In this document: piece after piece, positions 13,321-35,484 of the stretch | Position numbering within the stretch: position 1 is the first letter of the stretch | How the letters are laid out: every line of letters begins with the position of its first letter | NCBI GenBank assembly: GCA_023374025.1 | Contig: SIJG01000022.1 | Location: 1,240,001 to 1,304,000 of the forward strand | Source: Heterodera schachtii | Taxonomy: Eukaryota; Nematoda; Chromadorea; Rhabditida; Heteroderidae | Length of the DNA: 64,000 nt | Direction: 5' to 3' | Translations under genes and position numbers: made by a program | The notes under the pieces: generated by a model | Database searches by the model: none | What the model was told of the DNA's origin: nothing | The model's input: only the letters and a program-made list of their open reading frames with translations

Positions 13321-13659
13321 GGGCGAAAAGTGAATGAATGAATGTGTTTGCTCGTTAAATTTTCAATTTTTGAGAGGCATTAAATCTTGCGAAGCGAACT
13401 GCTTTTTTTTTTTCTTCCATTCGATTTTTTTTTACATTTTAAATAATTATTAAATTTCATAGCGATCGGACGGCGCCGGCGTGGCGACCAATGGTCGCTT
13501 TTTGAGGGGAGCGCCGCCGCCGCCGGGGGCGGGGGACAGCGCCGGAGGGGCCATTTAGGGGGGGGGGGGGCGGAGAGACCAAAGAAACAAAACGCCGCCG
13601 GCCGCGCGACCTTTGCAAACCATCGCAGCAACAGATGAATGAGGGGTTACCGCATTTTA

Positions 13660-13733
13660 TCACTCTCTCTCTCTGCTATGCTGCTGATCACTTTTTTTGG
13701 TGATCATAGAGAGAGAGAGATAGAGGGGCGAGA

Positions 13734-13771
<38 letters not shown>

Positions 13772-14025
13772 AAGAGAGACAAAGAGACAACGAGAGAGAG
13801 GGAGAGAGAGTGAAATAGATAGGCAGAGTAAAAGAAAGGAGGGGGAGAGAAACAGATAGAGTAACAGAGGAAGGGAGAGGGCGAGGAAGAAAGAGAACGT
13901 GTAAACGAGAAAGAGTGAAACGGACAGACAGAGTAAAAGAAAGAGGGTGAGAGAAACAGAGAGTGAGTGAGAGAGAGAGAGAGAGAAACATAGAGTGAGA
14001 GAGAGAGAGAGAGAGGAAGAAAAAA
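13660..14025 (+). repeat. (GA)n-rich purine tract
   Basis: A stretch of GA dinucleotides and GAGA-type variants, preceded by CT repeats at about 13662-13674. Reads as Arg-Glu or Ser-Leu polymers in other frames; not coding. Confidence 0.85.
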
Positions 14026-15229
14026 AGGCGCCTCTTTAAAATTGTCCCCTGCGGCGACAACGGAAACGAAAATTAATAAAATACAAAGGAAAAAAGGAAG
14101 GAAAAGGTAAAGAGGGGGTAATTAGCGGTGGTGAACACGACGATCGGTCCATGCGCGCCCCCATACGGTGGTTAAAATTTATTAAAATTTTTTGTAACAT
14201 TTTTCTGCCCCCGGGGGGGGGGGGGGAAAGGCACCGCATGTCACACACACAATTAATTTATTTATTTTTCTTTCCATTTTTTTTTTGCGTAGGGTTCAAA
14301 ACTTTTAATTGTGATTTGTCGGCCGATGATCAGAAAAGTCTCGGCAAAAAAAAAAGAATTGTCCAAAAACAATTAAATTTAATTTCAAAAGAATTCGCCG
14401 CGCTGTAAATTTTTTTGAAAAAAAAATGTTTTTGGGCAAATTTAATTATTTGAAAAATTAATTTTTAAATGCGCGCGGAAAATTAAAACTTCCGGCGCCG
14501 CCATTCACAAAATGGTTGAACATTTTTTGTCAAATCAAAATCGCCATCTTTGACCAGAGATCGGGCGGTAAATGTTGTTTGGAGGTTTAATGTTTTAATG
14601 TGAATCACTTTGTTTAATTATTATTAATTTTTTTGTATTTAAAATTAAAGAAAATTTTCCAATTAATTTTGAGGCATAAAAATAATGTATTAAAAAAAAA
14701 ATTCATAATCTAAAGGCGGGCGAAAAATTCTAACAAGAATTTCAGTAATAAAGAGGATGAATTTAAAAAAAAACGTTTTCGATTCTTTTGAGAATTTTTT
14801 TTTTTTTTTTTGAAAAATTTGAACATTTTTCGTTTCTTAAGGGTGCAATTTTCCGTTTTTTGGCATTTTCTTAAAAATCACGAAATTCCGAATTTTTTTT
14901 AGTGGGCCTGGAATTCCTCCGAGTTCCTCCGATATTTTTTAGGGCCTCGTAAAATTCCAAGTGCCAAATTTGAAAGTTTTAGGGGCCTCGGAATTCCATA
15001 GCCTCAGGCAATTATTTCTCGGAAATAATTGCAAGTGAAACAAAATTGTTGCCTCAGGCAATTTTTATTGCTCCTAATGAGGACGGAATGCCAATGATTT
15101 TCCCATTTGAAATCTCTTTGATCAGTCCTCCCGCCCCCATCTGTGCTGTTGCGCGCGGATTACGTCATTGATCAACAGAAATGACCAACAAATTTTGCCA
15201 TCTTTAAATAATAATAATAATTTTAAATA

Positions 15230-15735
15230 CATTTTTATCTTTGGCCGATTCCCCCCGAGGGCGGAAAGAACGCCAAAAAATTCTTTTTTTTTTTTACAAT
15301 TTTAAATTTATTGCAATTATCCCAACGGTTTGCAATGGCTAATAAATTTTGTCGTTTTTAAATTCATATTTTTAAAATGCTTTTTATCTTTGGCCGATTC
15401 CCCCTGGGCGGGGGGGGGGGACAGAACGCCAAAGAATTCTTTTTTTTGCAATTTTAAATTTATTACTATTACTCCAATGATTTTGCAATGGCTAATAAAT
15501 TTTGCCGATTTAATTTATTATTTTTAAAACGCATTTTTATCTTTGGCCGATTCCCCTGGGGGGAGGGATCAGAACGCCAAAGAATTCATTTTTTTATTAC
15601 TATTATTCCAATGATTTTGCAATGGCTAATAAATTTTGCCGATTTAATTTATTATTTTTAAAACGCATTTTTATCTTTGGTCGATTCCCCTGGGGGAGGG
15701 ATCAGAACGCCAAAGAATTCATTTTTTTGCAATTT
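15230..15735 (+). repeat. Tandem array of about four units, 130-170 bp each
   Basis: Each unit carries TTTTTATCTTTGGCCGATTC, a G-rich run, GAACGCCAAAGAATTC, ATTTTAAATTTATT, and GCAATGGCTAATAAATTTTG. Units at about 15230, 15377, 15531 and 15666 differ mainly in G-run length and the central A/T block. A fifth, diverged unit may continue to about 15960. Confidence 0.8.
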
Positions 15736-16194
15736 TAAATTTATTACCAATGATTTTTGCTTAACCTATGCCCCCCCCCCTTTGCTGAACACTGCACAGA
15801 AACGCCTACAAAACAACAATTTTTTGCTGCATTATTCTGTTTGATGATTGAAATTGGCCTTTGGACGATCCCCCGGGGGCGGCACTTCGTCAGAACGCCA
15901 AGCTTGGCGTGGCGCTGATTTTGCAATTTTTGCACATTTTCAAATCTTTGATCGACGCCCCCTTTCCCCGTGGCCGCCAACGGCACTTTTTGTGTGTGCT
16001 TTGCTCATCGCTCCATCTGTCGGCAGCGCCTCAATGATCAATTAATTGGTTAATTAATTGATGAGACGTTTTTTGGCGATGATCTTTATTCCCTTTTCGC
16101 GCCCCCCGGGTGACGTCACACTTCCGCCCGTGTTTGACCAACGGCTGACGGACGATTTTCAAAGTTCTAAGTCAAAGGCGAGAATATTTGAAGG

Positions 16195-17190
16195 CATGCT
16201 CTCTCCACTCTCTCGCTCTCCCTCTCTCTCTCCACTTTATCACTGTCGCTCTATCTCTCGCCCTCTCTCTCTCTCCCTCTCTCTCTACACTTTATCACTG
16301 TCACTCGATCTCTATCCACCCTTTATCATAGATATCCTCCTCCTCTCTCATACTTTCGTCCCCCCCCCCTCTCTCTCTCTCTCTCTCACACTCTCTTCTC
16401 TCGATCACTGTCGCTCTCTTCAATTTATCATTATCGCTCTATCTCCTCTATCCATCCTCTCTCATAGATCCCATTATCTTTCCTTTTTTCTCCGCTACCC
16501 TCCTCTCTCTCATAGTTTCGCCCTCTCTCGCTCTCTCTGTACTCTTTTGCTCTTCTCCCTCCTCTCTTTCTCTCCCATTCTCCCAATTATCTCTTCTCTA
16601 TCCACCTCTGCTCTCATCTAACTCAATCTCGGTTTCTTTCTCTTCTTCACTCTCTAAATCTCTCTCTCTCTCTCTCTTTCGCTTTCCGTATTGTCTCTGC
16701 CCCATTTTTCTCCTCTCTCTCCCACCCTCTCCCCCTTTTATCCACTCTCTCGCTCTCCCTTTCCACTTTATCACTGTCGCTCAATCTCTCTTCCTCTCTC
16801 TCACTCTCTCCCCTTTCTCTCACACTGTTCACCTTATCACTCACTATCTCTCGCTCACTTCATTTTATCACTGTCTCTCTAGCTAGTATCCATTCTTTCT
16901 CATAGAAATCCCCCCCCCCCTCTCTCTGCCTTCTCTCTCTATCTCTTTACCTCTCGTGCTCTCTTTACTTTATCTCTGTCGCCCTATCGCTTTATCCACC
17001 CTCTCTCATAGACCGCACCATCTTCCCTATCTTTTACTCCCTCCTTTTTCTCACAGTTCCCCTCTCATCCTCTCTCACTACGCTTTATCACTGTCACTAT
17101 ATCTCTCTCCCTCTCTCTCTTTCCCTGTTTTTTTCTGCCCCATTTTTCTCCTCTCTCTCCCACCCTCTCCCCCTTTTATTCACTCTCTCC
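16195..17190 (+). repeat. (CT)n-rich pyrimidine tract with embedded TTTATCACTGTCGCTC motif
   Basis: About 1 kb of CTCT-type sequence on the plus strand. At least six interspersed copies of a motif close to TTTATCACTGTCGCTC give it a higher-order period. It mirrors the purine tract 2.2 kb to the left. Long Ser/Leu/Pro reading frames across it are artefacts of composition. Confidence 0.85.
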
Positions 17191-17527
17191 TCCGCTCGCA
17201 AATGATGACGTCAGACTTCCGCCCGTGGGTGACCAACGGGCGGACGGACGATTTTCAAAGTATCAAATCAATTAGGAAGCTTCTTGATGCTGCTGATGGT
17301 CTGTCTGTCTCTCCACCACCCGTGTGAAGGCCATTCGTCGGAAATTGCGCTGCGCAACTGCTCGAAGTTGCAGCAAAAATCAAGTGGAAACAGAATGCCA
17401 ATAAATTGCAATTATTTTAGCAAGAAAACGTCAAAAATTGCCAATTTTAAAATTGATAGGATGCAAAAATTTTTTTTTTAAATCAGAACGCCAACAAACT
17501 GCCAAAAGATTACTTAACGCCAAAAAA

Positions 17528-17935
17528 ATGCCAAAATAATTTTACGGACTCGCTCAGTTCGGCCGGCACGGTTCGGCCCCAGCGTGTTTTTCCACGATAG
17601 CTTTTTTATTTATAATCCAAATCCAATAATCTTGGTATCTTTCGAAAGCTCTTAACATGCTTTATTAGCCTTGCTAAAAAACAAAAAAATTTTAAGCCTG
17701 GAAAAAATTTATTAAGAAAAAACTTCAAAAATTTCGACTTTTTCGCAATTTTCATGTATAACTCTTTTGGTAATTGTACTAATCACTTCGAATTTTGGTT
17801 AGCTGATAGAGCTTGAGAAGAGCTTCAGAATGTTACCAAGATTGTTTGATTTGGCCAACATAGAAAAAAGTTATGGCTTCACAAAGGTGTCTCAGACGCA
17901 GTTGGCCCGTTCCGAAGCGGAGGTGCCTAAATAAT
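17528..17935. repeat. Fold-back element, family E, diverged copy
   Basis: The left arm (17570-17665) contains GTTTTTCCACGATAGC, CCAAATCCAATAATCTTGG and TTTCGAAAGCTC. The right arm near 17805-17885 carries the reverse complement of the same motifs (CCAAGATTGTTTGATTTGG). It is related to 35485-35915. No coding capacity is visible. Confidence 0.65.
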
Positions 17936-18833
17936 TTTACCGGTCGCAATGGAACACCAAAAAAAAATTGCCAAAATAATTTTTCCAAATGGCAAAAGAT
18001 ACGCCAAAAAAAAAAAAAAAAATTCCATTTTTTTGCGCCGCTCCCTTTGAAATGCACCGCCAAAAATCAGTCCACCACCAAGCCATTTTTTGTGCATGTG
18101 TTACAATCATTGGTCTCCTCAATGTGATGGACACTCTATCTCTTTTTCTGCTGCTGTTCAGCGATGTTTTTTGGTCGCCGTTCTTTACACTTTTAAAAAA
18201 AAAAAATGTTGGAAAATGTAATTTTTATTTATTTTTTTTGGTTTTCTCCCATTTTTTGAAGGTCGTCGTCATCCATCAAAAAAATCATATTCTCTGATCA
18301 ATTCTGATCATTTCATTCACACGTCCACATCTTCTCAGATCATAGTAATTGCTGCTGCTGCTGTTTGTCCCGTGCATTTTGCCGAAATTTGCACAATTTT
18401 TTTTGTTCGCTGTGTGTTTGAACTGTTGGCGTTGTGTTGGTTGCACGCCATGCGCGCGCGGATTTGATGGATGAACGAAGGGATTGGGGCGGGGGGGGGC
18501 GAAGGGCACAGAGAATAATACTCTGCTGATTGATGACTGACTGATCAAAGATGGATGAATTTTGGATTTGATTGATCAACTCATTCATTCACCTATCACT
18601 ACTCTTCTTAACTGTGACAAAAAGAGGGGGGAGATTGAAGATTGATCAGCAGAAAGCTTTAAAGAAAAAAACAAAAAATAAAATAATTAATCAAAAATGA
18701 TGGATTTGTAAAGAAACAGCAGCAGAGCCAGAGGGATCAAAGGCAATGAATGCGGCGACTCAATTCATTTTTTTAATTGTTTTGTTTTTTAATATTGCAA
18801 TTTTTAATAATTATTATTTTTTAAAATAATGAA

Positions 18834-19290
18834 CCCGCTGGTACTTGTACAGTTTACACCCCATAGAAATTTTTTTATATTTTTAATGATAAAAATGTGT
18901 TTCCAGGGGGTATTCGAGGTCGCCTGATAACAAATATGACATCCATTTCGACCAATTCCGAAGCCCGGACCCAAATTCGAACAAATAGTAGAAAATTTAA
19001 AATTTTCAAATTTCAGATTTTTGGTCTAAAAATAGTTTAAATGATCTTTTATTGAACCAATGATGCCTTTCCTTCGTTTCCAGTATTCAAACAAAGTTTG
19101 AACCAAAAATGTGAAACTCGAACATTTGAGTTTCGACTTTTTGTTCGAGTTCGGGGTTCCGAATTGGTCGAAATGGATGCTGGATTCATGATCAGCGACC
19201 CCGAATACCATTGGAAACACATTTTCATGCTTTTGAAAATTAAAAAAAAAATTTTCTATGGGGTGCAAACTGTACAAATACCAACCCGCT
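18834..19290. repeat. Fold-back element, family D, best copy
   Basis: The left arm (about 18838-18990) and right arm (about 19110-19285) are inverted copies. GGTACTTGTACAGTTTACACC pairs with the complement of GTGCAAACTGTACAAATACC. CATTTCGACCAATTCCGAA (about 18953) pairs with TTCCGAATTGGTCGAAATG (about 19157). The loop is about 120 bp. Relatives occur near 58.74-59.06 kb and 59.92-60.07 kb. Confidence 0.75.
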
Positions 19291-19824
19291 TTTGAAAGGG
19301 TTCATCGAGATCAGGATTTGAGAATATCCCATCCTGGCTCAGATTAATTAGTGAAAAAGGCTCTTGAAGTATTTTCAGCTCCGTTAATCCGTTTATTTAG
19401 TATAATGAAACCAAAATTATCACGATTTTTGGGCTTTTTTTTGGTGCAAATTTTAATTGACCAATTAACGCTCCTAAAAATTTATGGGGTCTGCCAAATT
19501 TTGAGATTAGTTCGTTTCCACCATCTTTTTTTAGAAGCCTTCTTTAAATTTGCTTACAAAATAAAACAATTAATTATAAGATGATGAGGGATTAGGTAAA
19601 TGTTTTAAAAATAATAATGGAAAAAATTGACATTAAACAAAAAATCAATGTTTATTTATTCATTTATTTCCCATCAAATTTATTTTATTCAATTCAAATT
19701 AGATAGATAATGATACCTCCTAATCACCGTCAAAAAAGGAAACAAAAATGAAAGAAATAAAGAAAACGAAAGCATGAATATGATAATTGATAATGCAATT
19801 CAAAATAATATTATATAATTCGGC

Positions 19825-29999
<10,175 letters not shown>

Positions 30000-30381
30000 T
30001 GTCAACTTCGCTTGGTCTGGCGGCAGCGGTCGGCCGGGCAAAAAAAAAAATATTTAAATATGGCGATAAATTTCTGGAAAAAATGGGTTGAAAATCGAAA
30101 AACGAAGCAAAGGCATAATAAATAAAATTCGAAAAAATTGGGGATTTCGTGGAACAAGCCGAAATTGTTGGAAATTTGGGATTTCCGTGGATTCCAAAAT
30201 GGCACCCAAAAACGGCGGATCGACGTACAAAATCGTGGTAAAAATGTGTGCAAATAAATTGGATGAAAGTGAAAGCCATGCGGCTAAATTTTTTGGTACT
30301 TTCCTGTTTTGGGGTGTACGGATTTGATAAAAAAAAAAAGCAATAAAGGAGGCATAAAAATCGCAAAAACTAGGGCCAAAA

Positions 30382-30690
30382 TTATTTCGAAGGCCTAAAT
30401 GGGCCCTCAATTTGAGCTAAGATTTCTTCAAATGGATCTGCGCCACGCTTTTCAATTTGGTAACGACTAATTCTCTGCAATTCAATGTGCCCTTCATTGA
30501 TTTTTCCAAAAAAAAAAAATTTCAAAAATTTCGACAAAACCCCCTCATTGTGGCTAAACCCACAAATTCCTTGGATTTTCATGAATTCTAATTAAAAAAA
30601 AATTAAGTAGGGATTGACATTCAGCTAAAACTCATCCATGCGATTGGATACACAGAAAATAACATCGTCGGATTTACGTCGTCGTCCTGG
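30382..30690 (-). CDS. Candidate coding exons, 3' end of an unidentified gene
   Basis: Two short blocks have coding-like composition in an AT-rich area. One (about 30690-30635) reads RRRKSDDVIFCVSNRMDE after a CAG acceptor. The other (30472-30382) reads ISRYQIEKRGADPFEEILAQ and ends at a TAA (30382-30384). Joining GA|GTTTTAG to an AG acceptor keeps frame. I recognise no family. Its position just upstream of the raf start could make it the tail of an upstream gene, but it may be a chance open frame. Confidence 0.3.
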
Positions 30691-31221
30691 AAATCCCACT
30701 CCCCCCGCCCCGCCCCAATGTTTTTCCCCGGATTAATAAGGGGATTAGCCGTACGGATTCATGCCATCCCCGATAAACATTGGCATAAATTCCCATGAAA
30801 TCACATTTTGTGTATGTAGCCACAAAACAACAACAACAACATAAACTTTTCTGTATTTTGTGTTTGATGTGCCGCCCTTAATTCATTCAATTCATTCATG
30901 TGCAAATTGTGCACCACCAACAAATGATGCGGATTAAAGGGATAAATGTGTGCCCCCGGCGAGCGGGCGGAATTAAAATTGAGAAAATGAGGGAAAAGCC
31001 GGCGGCGGGAGGGGGGGGGGGGCAGAGAGAGCAAATTGGGGATGAAGAGAGACTGCACAGACACAGAAGACAGACAACCGACCGCCGGACGGGCCGAGCA
31101 CGACGAAACATTGGACAGTCTGCTTGTCTACCCTTGGCCATACACTCTCGGCGGGAGAGGCCAACTCAGTCCCAGCCAAGATTATCAGAGAGATTTGTAA
31201 GATATGTAGTGCTAATTGCAT

Positions 31222-31774
31222 GCAATTAGTAGGGCTGCCAAAAATATGTACAAAAAGTGGTCCAAATATGTACATAAATATGTAAGAAAAATCCCAAAAT
31301 ATGTACAAAAAACCACAAATATGTAAATAAAATTTTTTTTAATGGTATTTTTTGGGAAAGAAATTCCCCGTAAAGTATGAAATAGCCACAAAATGACATA
31401 AAAATTACTTTTTTGGTATTTTTAGGCAACATTTTCAAACTTGTTTTTTCTTTATAAATTTTCAAAATATGTAAAAAAATGAAAATATGTACAAAAATAT
31501 TTGCCGAAATTTTGGATTTTTTTTTTGAGGATTTCCAAAAATTTCCGTAAAAAATACTCAAAATATGTAAAAAAAAAATGAAAATATATATGAAAAAAAT
31601 CCAAAATATGTACAAATATGTAAGAAAATCCCGAAATATGTAAAAATATGTAAATAAAAGTCCCGGTTTTTGTTCGCAAACACAAAAAAGAAAGTGTTTT
31701 TCCTGCTATTTAGAGCAAGGAGAAGCCAGGAAAAAAATATGTATTTACATAAAATTGGCAGCCCTAGCAATTAG
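31222..31774. mobile_element. hAT-type MITE with 8-bp target duplication
   Basis: Element 31230-31766 has terminal inverted repeats TAGGGCTGCCA and TGGCAGCCCTA. It is flanked by an exact 8-bp direct repeat GCAATTAG (31222-31229 and 31767-31774). TIRs starting TAGGG or CAGGG and 8-bp duplications are typical of hAT elements. The interior is built from AAAATATGTACAAA and ATATGTACATAA units and encodes no transposase; Tyr/Phe-rich open frames on the minus strand reflect the ATATGTA repeat. Confidence 0.85.
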
Positions 31775-31889
31775 CAACTACCTAATAAAAAAGTTGATTT
31801 CCTTGAAAACTTCAAAAAAAAGTCAATGAGTTTTAGTACCTTATTTCCCAACATTTTTAAAAATATTTTTACATTTACGGTTCATCAAC

Positions 31890-31985
31890 ATCCGCTAAGC
31901 TATATACCTATTACAATAATAGGCTAATAGAGTCTGTTAAGAGCTTTAGAATATTGCCAACGCGTTTTAGGGGTTTCAGTGCCTG
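31890..31985 (+). repeat. Family E repeat fragment
   Basis: AATAGGCTAATAGAGTCTGTTAAGAGCTTTAGAATATTGCC resembles one arm of the fold-back element at 35485-35915, diverged and without its partner arm. Similar fragments occur near 47150-47200 and 47280-47345. Confidence 0.45.
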
Positions 31986-32324
31986 CCGCACAGTAAATGA
32001 CAACAAAAAATTTTTAAATTTTTATAAAAAAAAAAATTCCTTCCTGAGCGCTAAATTTTTCGAATAAGAATAAACTAGAGGGTTTTGTTGGGCTTTCCAA
32101 GGCATAAAATTTTTGGCACAATGGAGATAAATGAAGATATTGATAATTTTATTTTATTTTTTATATAATTTGATACATTTTTTGAGATTTTATAAAGCTA
32201 CTTGAATGGTTTTCGAATGATTTTTGTAGTTTATGGCCCATTGATTAGCGGAGAAATGGAGTTTAGCCTTTGAATAATGAATGAATTGTCCAAAAGACGG
32301 AAAATACTGAATTGGCCCCACACT

Positions 32325-32442
32325 CCCTCCTCTCCCTCTCTTCTCTCTCTCTCTCTCCCTCTCTTCTCTCTCTCCCTCTCTTCTCTCTCTCTCCGTCTCT
32401 CTCTCTCTCTCTCTCCGTCTCTCTCTCTCTCTCTCCCTCTCT
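32325..32442 (+). repeat. (CT)n microsatellite
   Basis: CTCTCT tract with CCCTCTCTT and CCGTCTCT variants. Confidence 0.9.
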
Positions 32443-32734
32443 ACGCAATTTGTGGCATTTTGTTGGGTTGGCGCTCTAATTTAATTGGCTTAATCATCGA
32501 AAATGGCGCCGGCGGCGGCGGCGGAAAGACGCACAAAAGTCAAAGAAAAAGTATATTTGTACGTACACAAAGAACCCTCCTCCGCCCGGCCGGTCGTGTG
32601 ACCTTGGGAAATTGTGGTTTGTGAAATGAGCGCAAAGTGTCTTCTCTCTTCCCCCTGTATCGATGACGACCCAATTTTTTTGGATTAAATTTTGGCGCTT
32701 TTTCCGTTCCCAAACAAATTTGAAAAATTTTACT

Positions 32735-33055
32735 GTGGCTTAATTAGCCAAAATAAATTTTAGAAAATTTACTGTGGCTTAATTAGTCAAAATAAATTTT
32801 AGAAAATACTGTGCCTTAATTAGCCAAAAACAAGTGTCGTGGCTTAATTAGACAAAATAAATTTGAAAAAATTTTACTGTGGCTTAATTAGCCTAATGAG
32901 ACAAAAAACAAGTCTTACGAAGAAAATTGGAAATTTTACTGTGGCTTAATTAGCCAAAATAAATATTCGAAAATTCACTGTGGCTTAATTAGGCAAAATA
33001 AATTTTTAAAATTTTACTGTGGCTTAATGAGCCTAAGAAATCTTAAAAGAAATTA
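32735..33055 (+). repeat. Minisatellite, about eight units near 40 bp
   Basis: Units read ACTGTGGCTTAATTAGCCAA followed by ATAAATTTTAGAAAATTTT, with small indels. Not coding. Confidence 0.85.
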
Positions 33056-34837
33056 AACTGTGTCGGTTAATTCTGTTAATTTGCTCATAATTTCGTTGAT
33101 TTAAAAAAATTAAAATTGGGCCGCACATAATCGAAAATTCCTTATGTAAAAGATAAAATTTTCAAAAAAAAAATAGTAAAATTCCAGAATTCCAGGAGCT
33201 TATACTTATAATCTGATTTCCAAGATATGGATGAATGTTTTTTTATGAAATTAATGGCACATAAAAAATGCTCGAAAAATCATTGTTGAGAAATATAAAA
33301 ATTATTTAACTAAAACAATAATTTTTTTAATTTCGTATATTATTCATTTTGATGTGTACTTGGATTTCCCCGTTATGTACTTGGATTATTGGCTTGTCCT
33401 TTCCGTACTTGAATATTACAATATTTCAACAACAAAATTGTGTTATTTGGTCTGGCAAATCTCCTCCGCCCATTGGCATTGGCATTTTAAGTTTTTCATG
33501 ATGTAAAATTATGACGGAGTCGGCGGCACATCGTCTTTGATGTGTTTTAGATTTAAGTACATTTTATGGGAGCAATTAAAAATATTAATGGCCAAATTGC
33601 TGGGGGGCGGGGGCAAAAGGGCACGGATTTTGGACGGATTAGCAACACATTAAAATGCCATGGCACGCCATGACTCATCGGGAAAACACGAGAATTAAAC
33701 TTTGCTGAAATTTTGTACTTGAGTATTGCAGTGTTAAATGGGCTCCACCATGCTTGGCAGTCCCTAATGAGCGCGAGATCAAAAAAAAAAACTCTTTGCC
33801 CCTTGAAAAATGAAAAATTTCCAAGAAAAATGGCAAATTTTTTGAATAATTTCACGAAAAATTGAAATTTCCAAAAATTTTCCCGGCGGCATTTATCGGC
33901 ACCGCCGGACCCCCATTTTATCAAATTTTTTTTAAAATTTACCCAAAAATATCAAAAATTTGGTCATTTTATGGCGCAAAATGGCTACAAATGCCTGGCT
34001 GAATTTTCCACAAAAATTAAATTTTGAAAATTTTTGGACCCTTATTAGAGGTCAAAAGGGCCGCTTTAATAGAAGGGGGGCCATTTTAATAGAAGGATTT
34101 TTTTGAAAAAAAATGCTAAAAAATACGCATAAATAAGCATATAAATGGCAAAATATGCATAAATATGAAAAATATGCATAGGGAACTACGCCATAAGAGC
34201 TTCAAACCATGCCAAAAACATTTTTTAATGCGTTTAATGCTTAAAAAAATGAAATTGAAAAAGTGAATTTTCTCCGAAAATTCCACCGGACAAAAAAAAT
34301 AGGGCGGGGGGGGGGGCGGCACAAATAAAGCATAATAATATGGCAATGAATGAATTTGTGAATCAAATCAAATTATATATATGGTATTATCAATTATCAT
34401 CACCACCACCACCACCGCCATCAGCAGAGCATCAAATTTGCTTGATGCTAAATGATGATAATGAGCTTTGGCGTATTGTCGCGATGCTTGGAGAAGCAAA
34501 AAAAAAAAAAGAGAGAGAGAGAGAGAAAAAGAAAAAAGGACAGACACCGAAAAAAGGGGGCGGGGGGAGGAAAAGCATGAAAATGATTATACGAAAAGCA
34601 TGAAAATGATGATGTACAATGTACACAAATGATGTGTTGCCCCCTTCCCCGCCCCCCCCCCCCCGGGGCACCGTTATGTCTCTCTTCTAATGAATGTGCG
34701 GGAAATATGATTGATGGATGATGGATGATGTGAAAGCGGGGGGAAAAGCGCCGCCGGCGGCGGAGAGTGCGGCGCCCGCGCGGTGCCCGCAATTCCTTGC
34801 CCTCCGTCTCCAGCAGGGCTCTGTTGGGGTTGTGTGG

Positions 34838-35130
34838 CCTAATGACTGTCAGTCTGTCTGGAGGAGAATGGTGATGCTGTCGAGAGTCCCGAGTCTGGAC
34901 TGGACAAAAGTCTCAATTTGTCGAGTCTCGAGACATTTTCAGTCTCGAGAATGACTGTCTGTCTCGAGACTGGTGATACTGTCGAGAATCCCGAGTCTCG
35001 ACTGGACAAAAATCTCGATTTGTCGAGTCTCGAGACATTTTCAGTCTCGAGCATGACTGTCTGTCTAGGGATTGGTGATGCTCTCGAGAATGCCGAGTCT
35101 CGACTCGATTCGACCAAAGTTTCGAGAAAA
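34838..35130 (+). repeat. Tandem repeat of about 105 bp, about three units
   Basis: Units combine ATGACTGTCTGTCT, GTGATACTGTCGAGAATC, CGAGTCTCGACTGGACAAAA and TCTCGATTTGTCGAGTCTCG. Many internal TCTCGAGA palindromes. Both strands give long open frames that are pure repeats. Confidence 0.8.
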
Positions 35131-35484
35131 AATAGACTGGCGACATGCAACCGAAATTTCTAACCATTTCCATAATTGGTCCGCTTTTTCAAGGGGTGCT
35201 AAGATTTTAAAAATTTGAAAGATATTTTGGGCATTCCTCTGGCGGGGCCACGAAATGCCGTGCCGGGAGAAAATTTTTTCAAAATCCAAAAGCATGGGCC
35301 ATAATCAACAACTCATGTTTGGCATTAAATTTGACGAAATGCCAGCCGGACGATTTTTATGGGGGGGGGGGTAAAATTTTGGGATTTTTTGGGGCACAAA
35401 ATTTCACTACATACAAATGTTGAAGGTTCATGTCATGTGCATGCATTTTTTAACAACCGCGCTGAGACGAAGCAATCGGTTTAC

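Larger units (their letters stand above)
8557..19824. other. Repeat-rich region with no recognised gene
   Basis: About 11 kb between the transporter start and the Raf stop. I found no run of family-matching exons on either strand. The long open frames come from low-complexity tracts: GA near 13.7-14.0 kb and CT at 16.2-17.2 kb. Repeats listed separately fill much of it. Unrecognised fast-evolving or non-coding RNA genes cannot be excluded. Confidence 0.6.

Noticed and set aside
13704..14060. Minus-strand Ser/Leu-rich reading frame
   Set aside because: Translation of the GA tract; no non-repetitive portion.
16058..17327. Ser/Leu/Pro-rich reading frames of 120-190 residues
   Set aside because: Entirely explained by the CT microsatellite; similar frames exist on both strands.
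31226..31770. Tyr/Phe/Ile-rich reading frames resembling a membrane protein
   Set aside because: Produced by the ATATGTACAAA repeat inside the hAT-like MITE.
32735..33055. CRISPR-like regular repeat-spacer pattern
   Set aside because: Spacers are as similar as repeats, so this is an ordinary minisatellite in a eukaryotic genome.
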